From Treponema sp. (GTDB taxonomy: Bacteria; Spirochaetota; Spirochaetia; Treponematales; Treponemataceae): a stretch of DNA of 33,529 bases. The position numbers and the translations under genes are program-made. This document shows, piece after piece, positions 25,033 through 33,349 of this stretch; position 1 is the stretch's first letter, and each line of letters starts with the position of its first letter. The stretch lies in NCBI GenBank assembly GCA_017961705.1, contig JAGCWT010000106.1, positions 1 to 33,529 of the forward strand, in the 5' to 3' direction. The notes below the pieces were generated by a model that saw nothing but the letters and a program-made list of their open reading frames with translations, was not told the origin of the DNA and did not search any database.

Positions 25033-26412
25033 GTGAAGGTATTATTCTACGCAGCTTCTTCAAACGAATACGACTCCCAGAACATTGAACGCCTGCGCTC
25101 TCCGCAAATGGCAGAAGAATGGATAGAACTTGCATCCCTTCATCCAGAGCACAATTTTTTTATTGTAACGCAGCTGCCCTCCCCTTTTCTTGTAGACACA
25201 AATTCAGACTGCATTGGTATTGAACAAAACCTTTGTCCCAACCTTTGCCAAAAAATCCTTGCCCAAACAAGCCCGGAGGAATTTGCAAAGCAAATATTAG
25301 CCTTTGAGCCGGACTTCTGCATAGCCGCAAGTTTCTGGATTACCCCCTTTGACTGGCTCCCCGTCAGCGACGCAATGATTGCAGAAAAACTTGAAGAAGA
25401 AGGCATAAGAACTTTTTGCCACCCGGCAGAATCAGCATTCATATCTTTTGACAAGGTTCGTACCCATCTCTTTCTTGAACAAAACGGATTCTTTGTTCCC
25501 AAAGCAGTTTACATAAACCACTTGGAATATTGGTGCGAGCGCCCCCACAAGGAAATAAAATGCAACGTCTACAAAAACTACAGCCTTGCCAAGATAAGCA
25601 AAATGAATTTTCCTGTTATCATAAAAGACACGGTTGGGCTTAGCTCTTATTCAATGGAAGTTGCAGTAAGCTACAGGCAAGCACTTGCCTACCTAAATTC
25701 CGGCCGTTCCTCCACAGACAGAATCGTAGAAGAATTCATGCAGGGCATTCAGTTTGGAACAGAGATTTACGGTTTTCCAGGAAATTACATTGTAATGCCG
25801 CCATTCATGTTCAGCGTAAACAAGTACGGAATTACAAGCCCCAAGCAGTGCATCAAATTGGGACCGGTAACATCACCATCCTTCCGCCTTAACGAATTGA
25901 ACCAAATGCTTTTAACCCTTGCAGAAAAAATGAATCTTAGGGGAGTTGCGCAAGTTGACCTTGTCTTTACAAAAGATGGCTGGCGTATTATAGAAATAAA
26001 TCCCCGCCTTTCCGGCATGAGCGAAACTTACGCCATAAGCCTAAGGACAAGCCTTCCCAAGCTACTTTACCAAATCGCTTCAGCAGAATTTTCAAAGAAA
26101 ACTTTTACCCTAGAAACAAAGAATCTTTTGCCAACCCTTAACCTAAAGCTTCCTATCCTAACAAAAGAGCAGTTCAACAGAATAAGCAGCATTCCCTTTG
26201 TAAAATGTGCACGTCAAATCTTTAACAAAATAGCAAAGCAAGAACGCGAAAAAGGCTATTGCGAAATAATCTTTTCATCGGAAGAATCATCTGCAACTTT
26301 TGCAGACCTAGAAGCCAAGCTGGATTACCTTTACAAAGAATTCCCCGAGTCAACGGAAGCTGATTTTTTGGAAACAGCAAAATCCATGATTGCCCTTGTA
26401 AAAGAAAAATAA
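25033..26412 (+). CDS. ATP-grasp ligase of unknown substrate
   Basis: 459 residues, cytoplasmic. The N-terminal pre-ATP-grasp domain starts MKVLFYAASSNEYD. The central ATP-grasp domain has FPVIIKDTVGLSSYSM (ATP-binding lysine and loop), IVEEFMQG, and the metal-binding IIEINPRLSGM near residues 320-330. The family joins a carboxylate to an amine, thiol or similar nucleophile via an acyl phosphate. No known substrate signature was recognised. The start is GTG at 25033, two bases after the lipase stop, so expression depends on the upstream genes. A peptide or lipid-linked ligase is possible but not shown. It converges on the next gene with a two-base gap. Confidence 0.82.
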   Translation: MKVLFYAASSNEYDSQNIERLRSPQMAEEWIELASLHPEHNFFIVTQLPSPFLVDTNSDCIGIEQNLCPNLCQKILAQTSPEEFAKQILAFEPDFCIAASFWITPFDWLPVSDAMIAEKLEEEGIRTFCHPAESAFISFDKVRTHLFLEQNGFFVPKAVYINHLEYWCERPHKEIKCNVYKNYSLAKISKMNFPVIIKDTVGLSSYSMEVAVSYRQALAYLNSGRSSTDRIVEEFMQGIQFGTEIYGFPGNYIVMPPFMFSVNKYGITSPKQCIKLGPVTSPSFRLNELNQMLLTLAEKMNLRGVAQVDLVFTKDGWRIIEINPRLSGMSETYAISLRTSLPKLLYQIASAEFSKKTFTLETKNLLPTLNLKLPILTKEQFNRISSIPFVKCARQIFNKIAKQEREKGYCEIIFSSEESSATFADLEAKLDYLYKEFPESTEADFLETAKSMIALVKEK

Positions 26413-26414
26413 TA

Positions 26415-27392
26415 CTAAAGCAAATTAATATTCCACATAATCACAATACCGTCAAAGCCCCACTTTGCACCAACATATTTTTGCATCAGCGTTTCTTCGG
26501 CTTCATATTCATCTGCATCGCGCTCAAATTTCCTCTTGCGGCTGGCATTCAGCATAAGAAGTAGCGACTGTTTTTCCGTAAGAGTGAACTGCGACATTGC
26601 GCTAAGTGAATAAGTCTTAAACGCAGGATTATAGGGCTGGTAAACCTGGTCAAAATCATCCCCGCTGTACCTTCCGCTTATGGAAGAAGAAAGACCCACC
26701 ATCTTTAGCTTTGAACCTTCAAAGGTATGGGCAAGCATTGCAGAAGCTTCGTAGCGCCAACCGTTCACGCAATCACGCTCAATTCCGCACACCCAAGGCT
26801 CACCGTCTTCTGCGCCAGAAGAGGCAATGTAATCCGTGTTAAACGAAAGCTGAATTATATTGTGCTTTGGCAAAGGAGCAATTGCCCTGGCACCAAAAGC
26901 CATTCCGTAAAAAAATTCAGAAAAAGAGGTAACCGGGTCGTATTCACTTTCTGCCGGATTGTAAACTCCAATAAGGTCTATCCAGCTTCCGTAGTTCCAG
27001 GCCGTACCTATGTTGGCCTTTGCAAAGACAGAAAAAAGCGGTGTAATGCTTACGGAAGAAGTAAAACTTGCGCCTATCCCTGAAAAAGAAAGCGTCGTAT
27101 CCGCTGAATTCCTAAAAGAAAAAATTCCTTTGGAAAGCGTATGTTTGCATCCGCCGGTCAAAAAAGGAACCGCTACAATAAATAGAGGAATCTGCCTTAA
27201 AACTTGATTGTTGTCAGCCCAGTCGTAGTTACTATTTTGCGCAAGCTGCTCGCCATTAACGCTCATGGCAAAAACTCCAAGGTTAAGAAAAGGCTCAAAA
27301 CCCTCTTTGCGCGATGCCTGGCATTTTAGGGGATTGTCAAAAAAAAAGAGCATTGCCAAAAGCAAAAATGCCCTGTAAAAAATATTCTTCAT
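26415..27392 (-). CDS. Predicted outer-membrane beta-barrel protein, unrecognised family
   Basis: 325 residues with a signal peptide (about 1-26, MKNIFYRAFLLLAMLFFFDN...). Repeated amphipathic strands with aromatic girdles follow (for example LKMVGLSSSISGRYS, KTYSLSAMSQFTLTEKQSLLLMLNAS), ending VIMWNINLL. That pattern suits an outer-membrane barrel of about 12 strands. Acidic turns (ERDADEYEAEE) may be extracellular or periplasmic loops. A Cys in the signal region (PLKCQA) could be a lipidation site, but the context is poor. No strong ribosome-binding site precedes the ATG. A lipoprotein gene lies 83 bases upstream and may be co-transcribed. No function can be assigned. Confidence 0.65.
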   Translation of the reverse strand: MKNIFYRAFLLLAMLFFFDNPLKCQASRKEGFEPFLNLGVFAMSVNGEQLAQNSNYDWADNNQVLRQIPLFIVAVPFLTGGCKHTLSKGIFSFRNSADTTLSFSGIGASFTSSVSITPLFSVFAKANIGTAWNYGSWIDLIGVYNPAESEYDPVTSFSEFFYGMAFGARAIAPLPKHNIIQLSFNTDYIASSGAEDGEPWVCGIERDCVNGWRYEASAMLAHTFEGSKLKMVGLSSSISGRYSGDDFDQVYQPYNPAFKTYSLSAMSQFTLTEKQSLLLMLNASRKRKFERDADEYEAEETLMQKYVGAKWGFDGIVIMWNINLL

Positions 27393-27419
27393 AGTTTTTT
27401 CTGAACCAGCCTTGAGGCT

Positions 27420-27460
27420 GTCTGGCTACGCCCACCTTCCAATTGAGGGTAGGCATGTTT
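27420..27460 (-). repeat. GC-rich intergenic repeat core, copy 3
   Basis: On the minus strand CCTACCCTCAATTGGAAGG followed by GGGCGTAGCC matches the core of the copy near 33400 (CCTACGCCCGATTGTAGGGG, GCGTAGCC). It sits between the lipoprotein gene and the barrel gene. CAGCC-TCAA-GGCTG next to it (27410-27425) adds a hairpin. Confidence 0.5.
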
Positions 27461-27475
27461 TGCAAAAGACAAAAG

Positions 27476-27919
27476 CTATCTTGTAAAGACTGTACCCTTT
27501 GAAATTGTTTCTGAGCCAATCTTAAAGCTTTCTTCTACTGTCAAATTATTTCCTGCAACCTCATTAGGCTTCAGCTTTGAAATCTGTACAGTATGGTTAG
27601 TATCGGTAACCTCGTATATATTAACATTGTCAGCACCGTTCATATTTTCATTGGACAAGCTCCATGTGTATCCATCGTTGTCCACAGCCTTTCCGTTAAT
27701 CCAGACATTGAGCTTGTAGCGGCCAGCAAGATTTGAGTTGTTGAATTTAAGCTCAACCTTTTTTCCGCTTGATGTTTTTGCATTATAGGTAACATCAAAA
27801 AGGTATGCTGTCTGGGACATTGAACCAACCATTGCTTCTGCAAACTCCATACATGAAGTAAGCGATGCAACAAGCCCAAGCATGAACACTGTAACCAAAA
27901 CCTTTACTGTCTTTCTCAT
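27476..27919 (-). CDS. Small lipoprotein, unknown function
   Basis: 147 residues from the ATG at 27919. The signal peptide MRKTVKVLVTVFMLGLVASL ends in a standard TSC lipobox (Cys23). The mature part is a single small beta-rich domain (for example KVELKFNNSNLAGRYKLNVW) I do not recognise. The start is fixed by AGGAG eight bases upstream and by the signal peptide; a longer frame from 27982 is not needed. A TATAAT lies at 27947-27952 on the minus strand, and a TTGACA lies at 27977-27982 with a 24-base gap, too long for a normal promoter. Co-transcription with the barrel gene downstream is possible. Confidence 0.72.
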   Translation of the reverse strand: MRKTVKVLVTVFMLGLVASLTSCMEFAEAMVGSMSQTAYLFDVTYNAKTSSGKKVELKFNNSNLAGRYKLNVWINGKAVDNDGYTWSLSNENMNGADNVNIYEVTDTNHTVQISKLKPNEVAGNNLTVEESFKIGSETISKGTVFTR

Positions 27920-28010
27920 ATAGTATCTCCTCTGTTGTAGGTTAATATTATATACCGTAATCCAGTTTTTATCGCTTGTCAACCAAAATACAAAAAATCA
28001 AAAGCATATC

Positions 28011-28292
28011 TCATTTGCTCAATAAGCGTATAATTAGAAGAATTATAAAGAAAAGTACAAAAAAAGCAAAAAGGCCTGCAAGGATGAATAAATCTCTTTT
28101 GTTCATTCTCCGCCTAAACTCGCGGTCATTTTTATAAATTGATTCAATTCCTTCTGTTGTAGATAATTCCTTTGCCCTGTCTTCAGCTGCTTTTCTTCGT
28201 ATTTTCATTTCCCTTTCAGTCAGCCGGTAAACAATATAAGTGACCAAAATAAAAACAAGAAGTAAAAGTAATGGAAAAATAAATCTATTCAT
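28011..28292 (-). CDS. Small two-helix membrane protein
   Basis: 93 residues: a transmembrane helix (1-23), a charged, probably cytoplasmic stretch (25-68, with REMKIRRKAAEDRAKEL), and a second helix (68-91). AAGGAA precedes the ATG. It follows the 186-residue membrane protein by 24 bases and probably belongs to the same operon. The family is not recognised; two-helix membrane proteins are common among immunity genes, but nothing here proves that. Confidence 0.6.
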   Translation of the reverse strand: MNRFIFPLLLLLVFILVTYIVYRLTEREMKIRRKAAEDRAKELSTTEGIESIYKNDREFRRRMNKRDLFILAGLFAFFVLFFIILLIIRLLSK

Positions 28293-28316
28293 TTTTGTTT
28301 TCCTTATAAATTTATT

Positions 28317-28877
28317 TTATACAAAGTAATCAAATTCACTTGTTTCAACACCATTGCAACCGGCATTCTCTGAATGAAAATCTATGCCCAGATTTTTTTC
28401 TTTTACAAAACTAAAGAATTCCTTCATTTCATCATTATGAGTATAATATTTTATGACAGCTTTCTGAACTTCTTCTTCATAACCAAATTCAGGCATTCCC
28501 ATATAGCTTATTATGAACTCATTAATGCTATGCTTGTATCTATGAGCTTTATAATGAACTATGCTTACAATTTTTTTGTATTCAAGATTTTGAACACCTT
28601 CGTTTTTTACAGAAAAGCTTGTGTCATCATATTCAAGCTTCCAAAAAATGGTCCGGAAAAAAGTAACAATTGCACAAATAAGAATGAACAAGTAAAAAAA
28701 CACGACGCGGGGTTCAAGTTCCTGTACTTTCTTAAATTTAATTTCCCCATTTGATATATCCAAATTACTATGTTCAACAAAAAAGAGTTCCTTTCCGAAT
28801 ATTGCAAATACAATCAATGCCAGTATTACAATTCCCAATAAAACAGGCGTGACTTTTCTTCTAATAACTTTTGTCAT
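28317..28877 (-). CDS. Membrane protein with a probable PH-like domain, unknown function
   Basis: 186 residues with two hydrophobic helices (about 12-30 and 58-77) and a soluble C-terminal part. LEYDDTSFSVKNEGVQNLEY then KIVSIVHYK resembles the start of bacterial PH-like (DUF304-type) domains, but the match is by eye only. It overlaps the upstream gene by 4 bases (ATGA), so it is translationally coupled to the secreted paralogue. It is AT-rich like its neighbours. It may be a companion of the immunity-like paralogues. Confidence 0.6.
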   Translation of the reverse strand: MTKVIRRKVTPVLLGIVILALIVFAIFGKELFFVEHSNLDISNGEIKFKKVQELEPRVVFFYLFILICAIVTFFRTIFWKLEYDDTSFSVKNEGVQNLEYKKIVSIVHYKAHRYKHSINEFIISYMGMPEFGYEEEVQKAVIKYYTHNDEMKEFFSFVKEKNLGIDFHSENAGCNGVETSEFDYFV

Positions 28878-29368
28878 TTTGATTCAGCCTGAGAGTTTTT
28901 TGAATTGATTAGCGTTTTAAACATTTTATTTATATCTCCAGAGATGCACTTATATCTTTCTTTGGCGCGAAAGTTACACCTAAAGACATTGTTTTTTACG
29001 TTTACACATTTTACTTCCAGCGTATTTATGTTCAATTCAAACGTATGATTCCTTTCATTTATGATTGTGATTGTCTCTTCGTCCTTAAATTCCATGCTTT
29101 TGATAAATTTCCACTGAACATCTTTTTCAAGATTTTTATCCAGTTTTATGGCATAAATGGGGACTGGGCGAAAATTCTTTGGCTCCTCAGCAGATTCAAT
29201 TACAACAATGCCAAAAAACCATTTACCATTATCAGATACATTTACGGCGCTTCGGTAAACAAGATTTCCTTTTGTTAGCGTTGCAACTTCCGGCGGCGGC
29301 AACCTCTTTGCAAAAGATAATGCGGCGAACATTATAAATGCTGATAGCAGCGTAAAAAGTTTTTTCAT
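28874..29368 (-). CDS. Secreted paralogue lacking the NTF2-like domain
   Basis: 164 residues from the ATG at 29368 (GGGGA just upstream). An alternative ATG at 29380 adds MGNK before the signal peptide. The signal peptide MKKLFTLLSAFIMFAALSFA and the next 120 residues closely match the upstream 240-residue protein (shared KSMEFKDE, TITIINE, FELNINT, EVKCVN). After CISGDINKMF the protein jumps to NSKNSQAESK, which matches the last residues of the longer copy (NAETSQVES). The NTF2-like domain of about 85 residues has therefore been lost by internal deletion while the reading frame and tail were kept. Whether the shortened copy still works is unknown. Confidence 0.7.
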   Translation of the reverse strand: MKKLFTLLSAFIMFAALSFAKRLPPPEVATLTKGNLVYRSAVNVSDNGKWFFGIVVIESAEEPKNFRPVPIYAIKLDKNLEKDVQWKFIKSMEFKDEETITIINERNHTFELNINTLEVKCVNVKNNVFRCNFRAKERYKCISGDINKMFKTLINSKNSQAESK

Positions 29369-29369
29369 T

Positions 29370-30092
29370 TTATTCCCCATGAATCAAAGATTCAACCTGA
29401 GAAGTTTCTGCGTTGATTACGATTTCAAACACTCCGCCAACAGAGCCTTCTGACAACGAACCTGTTACAATCCATTTGTCTTTATATCTTTTGATGCAGT
29501 AAGGCTGTTCACCTTTGATGTGTTCTTCCCCATAAATTGGGAACAAAACTTCTTCTGCAACATTTACAAGGTCTTCTAGCTTTGTAAGCTTTTTTACCTC
29601 TGGCTGGCTTCTTTTATATTTGTACTTTGCATTATTGTTTACAAAATCTTCAAATTTCTTTTCATAAATTTCATTTATATTTCCAGGGATGCACTTACCA
29701 TCTTTATATCTAAAGACGTTGCTTTCTGTGTTTACGCATTTAACCTCAAAAGTGTTTATGTTCAATTCAAAAACATGGTTTATTTCATTTATGATTGTGA
29801 TTGTACTTTCATCTTTGAATTCCATGCTTTTGATTTCAATCCATTGAACATCCCTTTCAAGGTTAGTGTCCTCTTCTATGGCATAAATTGGTATTCTATA
29901 AAAATATTTGGGTTCATCTACGGATTCTATTCTAACCGTACCAAAAGACTGGTCGTTGAAAGAATCTGATGAGGCATAGTAAATAAAATTGCCTTTGGTA
30001 ATAGGTTTAACTTCCGGCCGCGGCCCCCTCTTTGCAAAAGAAGATGCGGCGAACATTATCAATACTGACAATAGGGTAAAAACTTTTTTCAT
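29370..30092 (-). CDS. Secreted protein with C-terminal NTF2-fold immunity-like domain
   Basis: 240 residues. The signal peptide MKKVFTLLSVLIMFAASSFA precedes an N-terminal domain (25-140) shared with the downstream paralogue. The C-terminal domain (about 165-240), with VLFPIYGEEHI, QPYCIKRYKDKWIVTGSL and GGVFEIVINAE, fits the NTF2-fold immunity proteins of polymorphic-toxin systems as I know them. Secretion would mean protection or action in the periplasm. AAGGAG is well placed before the ATG. No toxin gene is adjacent: the upstream gene encodes a UDG-like protein, so this is a solitary immunity-like gene or a repurposed one. Confidence 0.72.
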   Translation of the reverse strand: MKKVFTLLSVLIMFAASSFAKRGPRPEVKPITKGNFIYYASSDSFNDQSFGTVRIESVDEPKYFYRIPIYAIEEDTNLERDVQWIEIKSMEFKDESTITIINEINHVFELNINTFEVKCVNTESNVFRYKDGKCIPGNINEIYEKKFEDFVNNNAKYKYKRSQPEVKKLTKLEDLVNVAEEVLFPIYGEEHIKGEQPYCIKRYKDKWIVTGSLSEGSVGGVFEIVINAETSQVESLIHGE

Positions 30093-30116
30093 ACTTTCTC
30101 CTTTTATTTAGTCACC

Positions 30117-30908
30117 TTAGTCACCGTTTGGATTGAAAATTTCATCCCGGTGTATGTGGCCAAGTGCTTCCAATGCTTTGGGTAAATCTGTACCCATGTT
30201 TTGTGCCTGATAATTTTTTAGGTCAACCAAGAAGCGGTTCATCGAAAAATGCTGGTAGACAAATACCTTGTCCCAAGCAGTATCTTCTTTTCCGTCTGGT
30301 AAAGTGTAGGCTTGTTTTAATTCTTCGCGGTAGGAGGCAAAGATTCCGTTTTTCTTGAGTTCAGCATAGCCAACAAGCCATAATTGGGGTACAGTTTGAC
30401 CCATACAGTTTTTTAGCAAAGCCTGATGCAGCTGGGCGGCTTTTTTTGCCATAAGAATCTGGCTTTCCTGAATAAGATTTTTTATTTGCTCAGACCCGTT
30501 CTTTTTTAGGTACTTTAAGTGGCTTGTCTTTGCCGTATGAACCGGTGTTTTGTTCATTATGATGACGTTTTTCCTAAAATCCGTATGGAATTCTGGATGG
30601 CGGCGGAAAAATCCTTCTGCTATGCGTCCACTTTGGCCAACAAGATACTTGCGGTTTTTGGAAAGCTGTTCTTCTTTACCAGGATTGTCGCCTATTACAA
30701 GCAGGGTAATTTCATCATCCTTTGTAAAAGAGTCGTAGGCTGTGTTGTAAACGACCGGTGTTTCTAGGGAGTATTCGGGGGTATCTTTTATGGAAGCAGA
30801 CTTTTGCAAAGGCTTTAATTTCTCTGCAAAAGCCGTATTCCATTCTTCGCATAATTCTTTGTATGAATCGCGGAAGGCCACAAATGCAGCCCACTGTGCT
30901 TCATTCAC
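30117..30908 (-). CDS. Uracil-DNA glycosylase-like superfamily protein
   Basis: 263 residues, cytoplasmic. The UDG-superfamily entry motif LLVIGDNPGKEE is followed by KYLVGQSG, and a late YQHFSMNRF segment resembles the substrate-binding motif. These proteins excise uracil or damaged bases, but several relatives act on other substrates and the specificity cannot be read here. The start is GTG at 30908, with AGAGGA seven bases upstream. Its G is the last base of the TAG of the long lipoprotein gene, so the two are coupled. A tandem duplication of GGTGACTAA at its 3' end supplies a second in-frame stop nine bases after the first. Confidence 0.65.
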   Translation of the reverse strand: MNEAQWAAFVAFRDSYKELCEEWNTAFAEKLKPLQKSASIKDTPEYSLETPVVYNTAYDSFTKDDEITLLVIGDNPGKEEQLSKNRKYLVGQSGRIAEGFFRRHPEFHTDFRKNVIIMNKTPVHTAKTSHLKYLKKNGSEQIKNLIQESQILMAKKAAQLHQALLKNCMGQTVPQLWLVGYAELKKNGIFASYREELKQAYTLPDGKEDTAWDKVFVYQHFSMNRFLVDLKNYQAQNMGTDLPKALEALGHIHRDEIFNPNGD

Positions 30909-31659
30909 TAGTATTCCTCTGTACCGTCACTATAAAGAACTGCGTCTGTAATGCGGTAAGAAACCACAACTGGAACAGCCGGCATGTTTTCCTGCTCTTC
31001 CTGTCCTACGCTAAAGAAGCCCATTACACCGTGAGTTCCGTTCTTAAGGTAAGGAATATTGTCTTTTATCAATTCGCCGTTAAGATATACGCTCCAAGTC
31101 TGGGTTTCGTCGTCTGCAACGAGCTTGAGCTTGTTCTGTGTGTTGTAGCCAGACTTGATTGCCGGGTGGGAATAGAAATAGGCCGTACCCTTGTTGTTTG
31201 GCTGAACCAAATCCTTGTAGTTCTTTCCGTCCCATGTGTACAGGGCATATTCTCCGTCGGTGTTGATTTCGAAGCGGATGTAATCCTTAAGATAGCCGTT
31301 TGCCAAATCTGAATAACCAAAAACAAATCCGTAAGCAGACTTTGCATAACCAGACTTCTTGGTAAACTCGCCTTCAATCATGTTGAACTGGCCGTATTCT
31401 GGTGACGTATAGAAGTAGCCGTACTTGCTGCCTTCGTAATCAGAAGTCCATTCCTCTGAGTATTTTTCAAGGTTGTCAAGAACAGTTGCTTTCTTCTGGG
31501 CATCAGACTGGGCCTGTTTACCACTTGTTGAACCTGTATTCGTTTTGGAAGTAGTAGTTGTTGTAGTGGTCGTTGTTGTCTTTGTTGAAGGAGTTGCATT
31601 GTTTGCGGCAATCTTCTGGTCTGAAGCCTTTTTAGCGGCAGCTTCCTGAGCTGCTTTTT

Positions 31660-32240
31660 GCTGGGTAGCTTTTTCTTCTGCAGCTTTCTTGGCGGCAGCC
31701 TGCTGTTCGGCACGCTTCTTGGCAGCTTCTTCCTGGGCAGCCTTCTGCTTTGCAGCTCTTTCTTCTGCGGCTTTTTTAGCAGCGGCCTGCTGTTCTGCGC
31801 GCTTCTTAGCGGCTTCTTCCTGGGCAGCTTTCTGTTTTGCAGCTCTTTCGTCAGCAGCTTTTTTAGCAGCGGCTTGCTGTTCGGCCTTTTTCTTGGCAGC
31901 AGCTTCTTGTGCAGCCTTCTGGTCAGCCTGTTTCTTTGCAGCTTCCTGAGCGGCTTTTTGCTGGGCAGCTTATTCTTCTGCAGCTTTCTTGGCGGCAGCC
32001 TGCTGTTCGGCACGCTTCTTTGCAGCCTCTTCCTGAGCGGCTTTTTGCTGGGCAGCTCTTTCTTCGGCGGCTTTCTTGGCGGCAGCCTGCTGTTCGGCAC
32101 GCTTCTTTGCAGCCTCTTCCTGGGCGGCCTTCTGCTTTGCAGCTTTTTCTTCTGCGGCTTTCTTTGCGGCGGCCTGTTCTTCTGCCTTCTTCTTAGCAGC
32201 GGCTTCCTGTGCGGCCTTCTGCTGGGCGGCTTTTTCTTCT
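31660..32240 (-). repeat. 87-base tandem repeats encoding coiled-coil units, block A
   Basis: TGCTGTTCKGC-type signatures recur at 31701, 31788, 31875, then 32001 and 32088, each step 87 bases apart (29 codons) with one spacer between the two groups. The high identity favours slippage, unequal recombination or collapse in assembly. Confidence 0.75.
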
Positions 32241-32459
32241 GCAGCCTTATTTGCAGCAGTATTTGTGCTTGTCGTAGTTCCAGTCTTAGTATTGGAAGAA
32301 GTTACGCTATTTGCTGTAGAAGGTGTCTTTGTAGTGCTTGTTGTATTCTGCTTTGAGGTATTGGTTGTAGTCTTTGTGTTTGTAGTTGTAGTGGTTGTTG
32401 TTGTCTTTTTAGACGGAGTAGCTGTGTTTGAAGCAACCTTCTGATTCTGGTTTGCATTC

Positions 32460-32740
32460 TGTTTCTTTGCAGCTTCCTGTGCTGCTTTCTGCTGGGCAGC
32501 TTTTTCTTCGGCGGCTTTCTTTGCAGCTGCTTGCTGTTCTGCACGCTTCTTGGCGGCTTCTTCCTGTGCAGCTTTTTGTTTTGCAGCTCTTTCTTCGGCA
32601 GCCTTCTTTGCGGCAGCTTGCTGTTCTGCGCGTTTCTTTGCAGCTTCTTCCTGAGCGGCCTGCGGTTCTGCCCTACGCTTTGCAGCGGCTTCTTCGGCGG
32701 CTTTTTGCTGGGCGGCTTTCTCTTCTGCAGCCTTCTGTCT
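32460..32740 (-). repeat. 87-base coiled-coil repeats, block B
   Basis: Further copies of the same 29-codon unit near the N-terminal side of the lipoprotein, separated from block A by a Thr/Asn-rich linker. They are more diverged than block A copies. Confidence 0.6.
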
Positions 32741-33280
32741 TGCGGCAGCTACTTCTTCTGCACGCTTCTTTTCTGCTTCTGCCTGGGCAGCCTTACGCTT
32801 GGCGGCAGCTTCCTGAATGGCCTTCTGCTTATCCGCAGCTTCCTGTTCAGCTTTCTTCTGAGCGGCAATCGCTTCTGCGGCCTGTCTCTTTGCGGCTATC
32901 TCGGCAGCGGTTGGCTGGTCGGTAGACGGCTTTGAAACAGTGGAAGAATTCTTCTTAACATTCTTTCCCGTAGAAGTTGTTGTAGTTGCGGTCTGTTTAT
33001 TGGTTTTTGCAGTTGCCGTATTCTTGGATGCACCAGATTTTGCAGTTGCAGTCTTATTATCTTTTTGACCATCTTTTTGGACTTTGGTCACTTTCTGTTC
33101 TGTAGTTACAGTGCGTATGATTCTTTTTCCAGGAGTTTGGGATTTAGACTCCTCCGAACCTTTGTCTGTTGTTGCGCAAGACGACAGAATTGTCGAAATT
33201 GCCACTCCGCAAGAAATCACAGCTTTCAAACTCTTTTTCATACGTGCCTCTTTTGGTTTCCCTTTTAAAATATATACTAA

Positions 33281-33309
33281 ATTATAACAGATGTTTTTAC
33301 AGGTTTCAA
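33281..33309 (-). promoter_or_regulatory. Promoter of the repeat lipoprotein gene, TTGAAA-17-TATAAT
   Basis: TTGAAA (33309-33304) and TATAAT (33286-33281) have a 17-base spacer on the minus strand. The start would be near 33274, giving a leader of about 33 bases with GAGG before the ATG. An intact promoter argues that the interrupted gene is, or was recently, expressed. Confidence 0.7.
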
Positions 33310-33349
33310 CAAAATGTTTTCAAATTCATTTTAAATTTTTTATTCTTGC

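Larger units (their letters stand above)
30908..33241 (-). pseudogene. Long Ala/Lys/Glu-rich lipoprotein with lectin-like C-terminus, interrupted by one in-frame stop
   Basis: Read as one frame, this is 777 codons with a single internal TAA at codon 424 (31970-31972). The signal peptide and lipobox (ILSSC, Cys22) are followed by TolA-like blocks of 29-residue repeats (AEQQAAAKKAAEE and variants), separated by Thr-rich linkers, and a C-terminal domain of about 185 residues. In that domain KLKLVADDETQTWSVYLNG suggests a concanavalin-like lectin or DUF1080 fold. The frame is open from the TAA to 30908, and the equivalent repeats have AAA (Lys) where this has TAA, so one substitution explains it. 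Either the gene is broken, or the stop is a sequencing or assembly error in near-identical repeats. GAGG precedes the ATG. Confidence 0.8.

Noticed and set aside
27947..27982. TTGACA and TATAAT upstream of the 147-residue lipoprotein as one promoter
   Set aside because: The spacer is 24 bases; the two elements probably do not work together, although the TATAAT alone may be a -10 box.
31658..32356. Long plus-strand open frame (232 codons) opposite the lipoprotein repeats
   Set aside because: It is a mirror of low-complexity Ala/Lys/Glu codons (reads as Ser/Phe/Leu/Cys) with no promoter or ribosome-binding site.
31660..32740. CRISPR array
   Set aside because: The repeats are coding, 87 bases long and directly adjacent, without unique spacers.
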